Source: Microthrixaceae bacterium
GTDB lineage: Bacteria; Actinomycetota; Acidimicrobiia; Acidimicrobiales; Microtrichaceae
NCBI GenBank assembly: GCA_023957975.1
Contig: JAMLGM010000008.1
Coordinates: forward strand, 62,001-126,000
DNA length: 64,000 nt
Direction of reading: 5' to 3'
In this document: piece by piece, positions 59,713-64,000 of the stretch
Layout: each line of letters opens with the position of its first letter
How positions within the stretch are numbered: position 1 is the stretch's first letter
Notes under the pieces: model-generated
Database searches by the model: none
Seen by the model: the letters and a program-made list of their open reading frames with translations, nothing else
What the model was told of the DNA's origin: nothing
Made by a program: the position numbers and the translations under genes

Positions 59713-60785
59713 GCGGCGGAACTGCGAGCTGCCGGCTTCGAGCTGCGGCCGGCGCCCTCGCCGTCGTGTCGTTGGCCCTTGGATGTTCCAGCAAGGACGA
59801 TCCGCCTCCCACGACAACGACCACCAGCACCACGACCACCACCACCACGACCACGACGACCACGGTCCCCGACCCGGTGGCGGTCGCTCCGCTGACCGGC
59901 GCGCCCGTCGACGAGGCGACCAACCAGTTCCTCCAACGTCCGGCGTTGGCCATCAAGATCGACAACGTCGCAGGAGCGATGCCGCAGTCGGGGCTGAACT
60001 CGGCCGACATCGTGTTCGAGATCAAGGTCGAGGGCCCGAGCCGACTGATGGCGGTGTTCCACACCCAGGATGCTGCAAATGTCGGTCCGACTCGCTCGGC
60101 CCGTTATTCCGATCCGCCGATCCTGGCCTTGCTCGGACGTCCGCTGTTTGGGTGGTCCGGGGCGAATGACGGCGTGACCAAGGACATGTACACCTCCGAC
60201 TGGATCGTGAACGTGAACTGGGACAAGGTGAAGAACTCCGACTACTGGCGTTCCTCCGACCACAAGGCTCCGCACAACCTGTTCACCAGCACGGAGAAGC
60301 TGTTCGCGTACGCCGAGGCCGGGCAGGGTCCGCCGTTGCCCGTGTTTCAGTACCTCGCGGCGGGCGAGCAGCTCGCCACCGGCATTCCGGTGCCCGGGGT
60401 GACCCTGAGGGTCGGAGACACCACCTCGGCGTGGCGCTGGGACCCGGAGGCGGCCCAATGGCTTCGCTGGCAGGCCAAATCGGCTCACGTGACCTCCGAT
60501 GGCGGACAGGTGAACGCCACCAACATCGTGGTGATGGAGATCGACTACAAGGGGGGTAAGAAGACGCCGACCGCCGAGGTCGTCGGCAGCGGGCGCGTGC
60601 AGGTGTTTGCCGACGGCAAGATCATCGAGGGGACTTGGAACCGCCCCAACCAGATCACCGGGATGACCCTGACGACCCTCGACGGCCAGCCGTTGAAGCT
60701 GTATCCGGGTCGCACCTGGGTCGAATTGACCGAAGGACACACGACCTCAGTGCTCGACGAGGCCGCCGCGGGTGCGTTGAAATAG
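59709..60785 (+). CDS. DUF3048 lipoprotein
   Basis: 358 residues from GTG 59709, overlapping the previous stop (GTGA). The signal sequence ends in the lipobox LALGC (Cys about 27). A nearly pure Thr linker of about 19 residues follows, then the DUF3048 domain ([60 protein letters not shown]). YerB-like proteins of this family are exported lipoproteins of unknown activity. Coupling to lemA and the pseudoprotease suggests one envelope complex. Confidence 0.85.
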   Translation: MSGGTASCRLRAAAGALAVVSLALGCSSKDDPPPTTTTTSTTTTTTTTTTTTVPDPVAVAPLTGAPVDEATNQFLQRPALAIKIDNVAGAMPQSGLNSADIVFEIKVEGPSRLMAVFHTQDAANVGPTRSARYSDPPILALLGRPLFGWSGANDGVTKDMYTSDWIVNVNWDKVKNSDYWRSSDHKAPHNLFTSTEKLFAYAEAGQGPPLPVFQYLAAGEQLATGIPVPGVTLRVGDTTSAWRWDPEAAQWLRWQAKSAHVTSDGGQVNATNIVVMEIDYKGGKKTPTAEVVGSGRVQVFADGKIIEGTWNRPNQITGMTLTTLDGQPLKLYPGRTWVELTEGHTTSVLDEAAAGALK

Positions 60786-60828
60786 CCCTCGCAGCGGTGC
60801 TGTTTTCGGGCGGCGGGCGAGGGGTCGC

Positions 60829-60834
60829 TAGGAT
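60829..60834 (+). promoter_or_regulatory. -10 element of a leaderless pdxS promoter
   Basis: TAGGAT, 7 nt before ATG 60842, no ribosome site. Confidence 0.55.
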
Positions 60835-60841
60835 TCGGGCC

Positions 60842-61741
60842 ATGACAGAACATGACTCCCCGTCGTCGGTTCGCGGCACCGTGCGCGTCAAGCGCGGGCT
60901 CGCGGAGATGCTGAAGGGCGGCGTCATCATGGACGTGGTCAACGCCGAGGAGGCCAAGATCGCCGAAGACGCCGGAGCCTCGTCGGTCATGGCGCTCGAG
61001 CGGGTGCCCTCCGACATCCGACGCGACGGTGGAGTGGCGCGGATGAGCGACCCGCAGATGATCGAGGAGATCAAGGCGGCGGTCACGATTCCGGTGATGG
61101 CCAAGGCTCGGATCGGCCACTTCGCCGAGGCGCAGATCCTGCAGCACCTCGGTGTCGACTACATCGACGAGTCCGAGGTGCTCACCCCGGCCGATGAGGT
61201 GCACCACATCGACAAGTGGGCCTTTGAGGTGCCGTTCGTGTGCGGGGCCACCAACCTGGGCGAGGCACTTCGGCGCATTTCCGAAGGTGCGTGCATGATT
61301 CGCTCGAAGGGCGAGGCGGGCACGGGCAACATCGTCGAGGCGGTGCGCCACCTGCGTCAGATCCTCGGCGACATTCGAAAGATCACCCAGGCCGATGAGG
61401 CCGAGCAGTTCGAGTGGGCGAAGCAGTTGCGTGCGCCCCTCGGGCTCGTGCAGGAGATCCACGACACCGGCAAGTTGCCGGTGCCGATGTTCTGTGCGGG
61501 TGGCATCGCGACCCCGGCGGATGCGTCGTTGGTCATGCAACTCGGTGCCGAGGCGGTGTTCGTCGGTTCCGGCATCTTCAAGTCGGAGAACCCGTCGCTC
61601 ATGGCTCAGGCCATCGTCGAGGCGACGACCAATTACGCCGACCCTGAAATCCTCACCAAGGTCTCACGCGGTCTCGGCAAGTCGATGCCCGGTCTCGAAA
61701 TCGGTGGGCTCGAGACCACGTTCGCCGATCGGGGCTGGTAG
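60842..61741 (+). CDS. pdxS: Pyridoxal 5'-phosphate synthase subunit PdxS
   Basis: 299 residues, full length. [43 protein letters not shown] (Schiff-base Lys) and [12 protein letters not shown] (second Lys) are all present. It builds PLP from ribose 5-phosphate, glyceraldehyde 3-phosphate and ammonia delivered by PdxT. The gene ends in TAG; the frame stays open beyond it into pdxT. Confidence 0.96.
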   Translation: MTEHDSPSSVRGTVRVKRGLAEMLKGGVIMDVVNAEEAKIAEDAGASSVMALERVPSDIRRDGGVARMSDPQMIEEIKAAVTIPVMAKARIGHFAEAQILQHLGVDYIDESEVLTPADEVHHIDKWAFEVPFVCGATNLGEALRRISEGACMIRSKGEAGTGNIVEAVRHLRQILGDIRKITQADEAEQFEWAKQLRAPLGLVQEIHDTGKLPVPMFCAGGIATPADASLVMQLGAEAVFVGSGIFKSENPSLMAQAIVEATTNYADPEILTKVSRGLGKSMPGLEIGGLETTFADRGW

Positions 61742-61798
61742 CCCATCGCCACGACCCAGTCGCCGGACCACCGACACGGTTCCGGTCCTCGGATCGGC

Positions 61799-62359
61799 GT
61801 GTTGGCGGTCCAGGGGGCGTTTGCAGCGCACCGCGAGGTGTTCCGGCGCCTCGGCGTCGATACCGTCGAGGTTCGCCAGGTTCGCCATCTCGAAGGCATC
61901 GACGGGCTCGTGTTGCCCGGGGGTGAGTCGACCACGATGTCGAAGCTGACGATCTCGCTCGGGATCTTCGACGCCATCGCCGAGCGGCTCGCCGACGGGA
62001 TGGCGGCGTTCGGGACCTGTGCCGGGGCGATCCTTTTGTCGCACCACATCGCGGATGGCCGAGCGGACCAACGCTGCTTCAGCGGCCTCGACATCGACGT
62101 GCGGCGCAATGGTTACGGTCGACAGATCGACTCCTTCGAGACCGACCTGGCCATCCGCGGGTTCGAAGACCCGTTCCACGCCACGTTCATCCGGGCCCCC
62201 GTGATCGAGCGCTGCGGGGAGGGGGTCGAGGTGCTTGCGAGCGCTCGCGACCAGCCCGTCGTGGTTCGCCAAGGTCGCGTCATTGCAACGACTTTTCATC
62301 CAGAACTTGGTGAAGATGACCGTCTGCACCGCTATTTTCTGTCCGTACTCGGCGAGTAG
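61799..62359 (+). CDS. pdxT: Pyridoxal 5'-phosphate synthase glutaminase subunit PdxT
   Basis: 186 residues from GTG 61799. LPGGESTTMSK, GTCAGAILL (nucleophile Cys) and TTFHPELGED (His, Glu) give a complete class I glutaminase. Homology starts before the GTG: PRIGVLAVQG is the expected first strand and only VLAVQG lies downstream. No ATG, GTG or TTG exists between the pdxS TAG and 61799 in this frame, so an unusual start (ATC 61793), readthrough from pdxS or a shortened strand must apply. It supplies ammonia to PdxS. Confidence 0.9.
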   Translation: MLAVQGAFAAHREVFRRLGVDTVEVRQVRHLEGIDGLVLPGGESTTMSKLTISLGIFDAIAERLADGMAAFGTCAGAILLSHHIADGRADQRCFSGLDIDVRRNGYGRQIDSFETDLAIRGFEDPFHATFIRAPVIERCGEGVEVLASARDQPVVVRQGRVIATTFHPELGEDDRLHRYFLSVLGE

Positions 62360-62369
62360 GAGAACTGCC

Positions 62370-63119
62370 ATGTCAGGCCATTCCAAGTGGGCAACCATCA
62401 AGCACAAGAAGGGCGCAGCGGACAAGGCGAGAGGTAAGCAGTTCGCAAAGCTCATCAAGCAGGTTGAAGTGGCGGCTCGACAGGGCGGCGGCGACGTCGA
62501 TTCCAACCCGACGTTGCGCACCATGTTCCAGAAGGCCCGGGCGGCCTCGGTGCCGCTCGACACGATCGAACGCGCCGTCAAGCGCGGCACCGGCGAACTT
62601 GAGGGCGTCGATTACCAAGAGGTGTCCTATGAGGGGTACGCCCCCGGCGGGGTGGCGGTGTACGTCGAAGCGCTGACCGACAACCGAAATCGGACCGGAC
62701 CCGAAATTCGTACGACGTTTTCGAAGAACGGTGGGTCGATTGCCGAGCCGGGTGCGGTGTCGTGGCAGTTCGAACGCAAGGGGCTCATCGTCATCGACGG
62801 ATCCGCGGACGAGGAGGAGCTGATGCTCGTTGCGCTCGAGGCCGGGGCCGAGGACATCTCCCGCAACGGCGACGACTGGAACGTGGTGACGCCTCCGTCG
62901 GAGCTGCACACGGTGGGAACGGAGCTCGAGGCGGGTGGGTTTGCTCCGAAGTCGAGCGACCTGACGATGCTGCCGTCGTCCACGATCACCATCGATACGT
63001 TGTCGGCCGCCCAGGCCGTGTTGAAGGTGATCGAGGCGCTCGACGACCACGACGATGTGCAGGAGGTCTACTCCAACTTCGATATTTCCGAGGAAATCCT
63101 CGCCGAGTTGGCGGGGTGA
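62370..63119 (+). CDS. YebC/PmpR-family translation factor or regulator
   Basis: 249 residues. MSGHSKWATIKHKKGAADKA and RGKQFAKLIKQVEVAARQGG are the YebC signature, and YEGYAPGGVAVYVEALTDN and NGGSIAEPGAVSWQF follow. TAGGAGAACTGCC before the ATG gives a ribosome site overlapping the pdxT stop. Members were described as DNA-binding regulators and more recently as factors relieving ribosome stalling at proline stretches. The position after pdxT matches Rv2603c. Confidence 0.93.
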   Translation: MSGHSKWATIKHKKGAADKARGKQFAKLIKQVEVAARQGGGDVDSNPTLRTMFQKARAASVPLDTIERAVKRGTGELEGVDYQEVSYEGYAPGGVAVYVEALTDNRNRTGPEIRTTFSKNGGSIAEPGAVSWQFERKGLIVIDGSADEEELMLVALEAGAEDISRNGDDWNVVTPPSELHTVGTELEAGGFAPKSSDLTMLPSSTITIDTLSAAQAVLKVIEALDDHDDVQEVYSNFDISEEILAELAG

Positions 63120-63123
63120 TCCC

Positions 63124-63702
63124 GTGAGCACGTCACGGTCGGGGCACGCTGGGGAGCCTGGAGCGCCCGGGGAGCCCGGCGGTTCGGGGGAGCCCGGCGT
63201 CTCGGGGGAGCCGGGGGAGTTGCGCGTCGGCGAAGCCGCTCCGCCGTTCTCGCTGGAGGGCATCGACGGGCGCACCGGGGATCTCGGCGAGTGGTCGCTG
63301 TCGGACTTCGAAGGAGCTCCGCTGGTGTTGGCGTTCTACCCGGCGGATGACACACCGGTGTGTACCGCGCAGCTCAAGAGCTATACCGAACACGTCGGTC
63401 TGCTGGCGGAGTCGGGCGCGGCACTCGTGGCGATTTCGCCGCAGGACCCGCAGAGCCACCGCCGATTCGCGGCGGCGCACGGGGGGTTCGCGTTTCCGCT
63501 CCTCAGCGATATCGACCGTAGCGTCGGTGCCGATTACGCGGTGTTGGGGTTGTTGGATCTGTATCGCCGCACCGTGGTGATCGTCGACGCCGAGGGTTGC
63601 ATCGCCGCCATCCATCGCTCGATCGGTCCCGGTTCGGGGTATCAGCCGCTCGCCGAGATGCTCGATGCTCTGGCGAGTTCGGTTCGCACTGGGTCGCAGT
63701 GA
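63124..63702 (+). CDS. Peroxiredoxin (BCP/AhpC-TSA) with collagen-like N-terminus
   Basis: 192 residues from GTG 63124, four bases after the yebC stop. The first 35 residues are Gly-Pro-rich triplets (GEPGAPGEPGGSGEPG) not part of the enzyme. The thioredoxin-like core has FSLEGIDG, FYPADDTPVC with the peroxidatic Cys, and LSDIDRSVGADYAV. It reduces peroxides using thiols, plausibly mycothiol-linked here. No resolving Cys is seen close to the peroxidatic one. Confidence 0.88.
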   Translation: MSTSRSGHAGEPGAPGEPGGSGEPGVSGEPGELRVGEAAPPFSLEGIDGRTGDLGEWSLSDFEGAPLVLAFYPADDTPVCTAQLKSYTEHVGLLAESGAALVAISPQDPQSHRRFAAAHGGFAFPLLSDIDRSVGADYAVLGLLDLYRRTVVIVDAEGCIAAIHRSIGPGSGYQPLAEMLDALASSVRTGSQ

Positions 63703-63736
63703 GCCGCACTGAGTTGCACTGGGCCGCACTGAGTTG
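63703..63736. repeat. 20-bp direct repeat after the peroxiredoxin stop
   Basis: GCCGCACTGAGTTG occurs at 63703-63716 and 63723-63736 (20-bp period), directly after the stop and before the promoter region of the next gene. Confidence 0.8.
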
Positions 63737-63755
63737 TTGTGGAATGATTGCGCGT

Positions 63756-64000
63756 ATGGACGTGCTGAGCGAGAAGCGAATCATTGAGGTCGGCCGGGTT
63801 CATACAGCGGTCGTGAAAGGCACAGTCGCCTTTGCCGACATCACTTCGTTCTTCGACAGGGTGTTCACTGCCGTACCCGCCGCAATTCACGCTGCGGGGG
63901 TAGTGCCGGCGGGACCTGCCTTTGCCCGTTACAACTCACATCCCACCGACACCGTTGACATCGAGGCGGGTTTCGCCGTTTCAGAGCCTTACGAAGGGGC
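63756..64000 (+). CDS. GyrI-like small-molecule-binding protein, cut by the right edge
   Basis: 81 codons are visible from ATG 63756: MDVLSEKRIIEVGRVHTAVV, FFDRVFTAVPAAIHAAGVVP, GPAFARYNSHP and DIEAGFAV. This is the GyrI/BmrR-effector-type fold found alone or at the C-terminus of AraC/MerR regulators. No DNA-binding domain precedes it here, so it is a stand-alone binding protein. The 3' end lies outside the window. Confidence 0.78.
   Translation, partial: MDVLSEKRIIEVGRVHTAVVKGTVAFADITSFFDRVFTAVPAAIHAAGVVPAGPAFARYNSHPTDTVDIEAGFAVSEPYEG

Noticed and set aside
59815-59870. ACC/ACG triplet run as an intergenic microsatellite
   Set aside because: It is in frame and encodes the Thr linker of the DUF3048 lipoprotein, a normal feature after a lipobox.

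Overview
The window is high-GC bacterial DNA with an actinobacterial gene set. It has a mycothiol-pathway MshC-type ligase, an F420:NADPH reductase and an F420-type luciferase-like oxidoreductase. It also has a phosphatidylinositol-mannoside block (pgsA, PatA-type acyltransferase, pimA) and two DUF222/13E12-type HNH genes. The order thrS-HIT-(membrane protein)-pgsA-patA-pimA ... pdxS-pdxT-yebC matches the Rv2614c-Rv2603c order of Mycobacterium tuberculosis. The proteins are not close to mycobacterial ones, so a deeper actinobacterial lineage such as Acidimicrobiia is my best guess (inference). I found no rRNA, tRNA, CRISPR array or intact insertion sequence. No gap between called features exceeds 300 bp.

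Layout. 1-2.8 kb: edge of a vapBC module, an SOS-box-controlled DUF222-HNH gene, and a 52-bp perfect palindrome. 2.9-7.9 kb (minus strand): tetR, a cyclic-nucleotide-gated GNAT acetyltransferase, an alpha/beta hydrolase and an arylsulfatase. 8-17.8 kb: nth, a C45-type Ntn hydrolase, a membrane protein, a vapC remnant, and a lipid-catabolic run (tandem acyl-CoA dehydrogenase, thiolase, hydrolase, HsaA-like flavoprotein). 17.9-26.8 kb: small metabolic genes, a DevR-like regulator, a histidine kinase and OmpR regulator transcribed divergently, and a DUF5666 protein. 26.8-33.8 kb: the second palindrome copy, a heterodimeric ABC exporter, and a PAS-PAS-GGDEF-(degenerate EAL) protein overlapping an HDOD gene. 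33.8-39.9 kb: DtxR-family regulator divergent from otsA, an otsB-GH15 fusion, and a PhoX-type protein. 40-51.9 kb: second DUF222-HNH, a 58-aa membrane protein with an intrinsic terminator, an M23 peptidase, a lone ABC ATPase, two CorC-like genes, an APH-DUF6285 fusion, an F420 reductase, mshC and plsC. 52-64 kb: the mycobacteria-like thrS-to-yebC block with an inserted lemA, pseudo-htpX and DUF3048 cluster, then a peroxiredoxin and a truncated GyrI-like gene.

How the genes work together. OtsA feeds trehalose-6-phosphate to a protein carrying both the phosphatase and a probable trehalase, so synthesis and breakdown are joined. The 11.8-17.8 kb genes look like beta-oxidation/ring-oxidation steps. 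PgsA, PatA and PimA build phosphatidylinositol and its first mannosides. PdxS/PdxT make pyridoxal phosphate.

Two genome-wide habits stand out. Many starts lie 6-9 nt after a TANNNT hexamer with no ribosome-binding site, which is the signature of leaderless transcripts. Many gene ends, especially between convergent genes, carry short perfect tandem duplications that include the stop codons. The most unusual items are the lemA/pseudo-htpX/DUF3048 cluster, the two identical 50-bp palindromes, the stop-codon duplications, the OtsB-GH15 fusion, and pdxS/pdxT lying in one frame separated by a single UAG.
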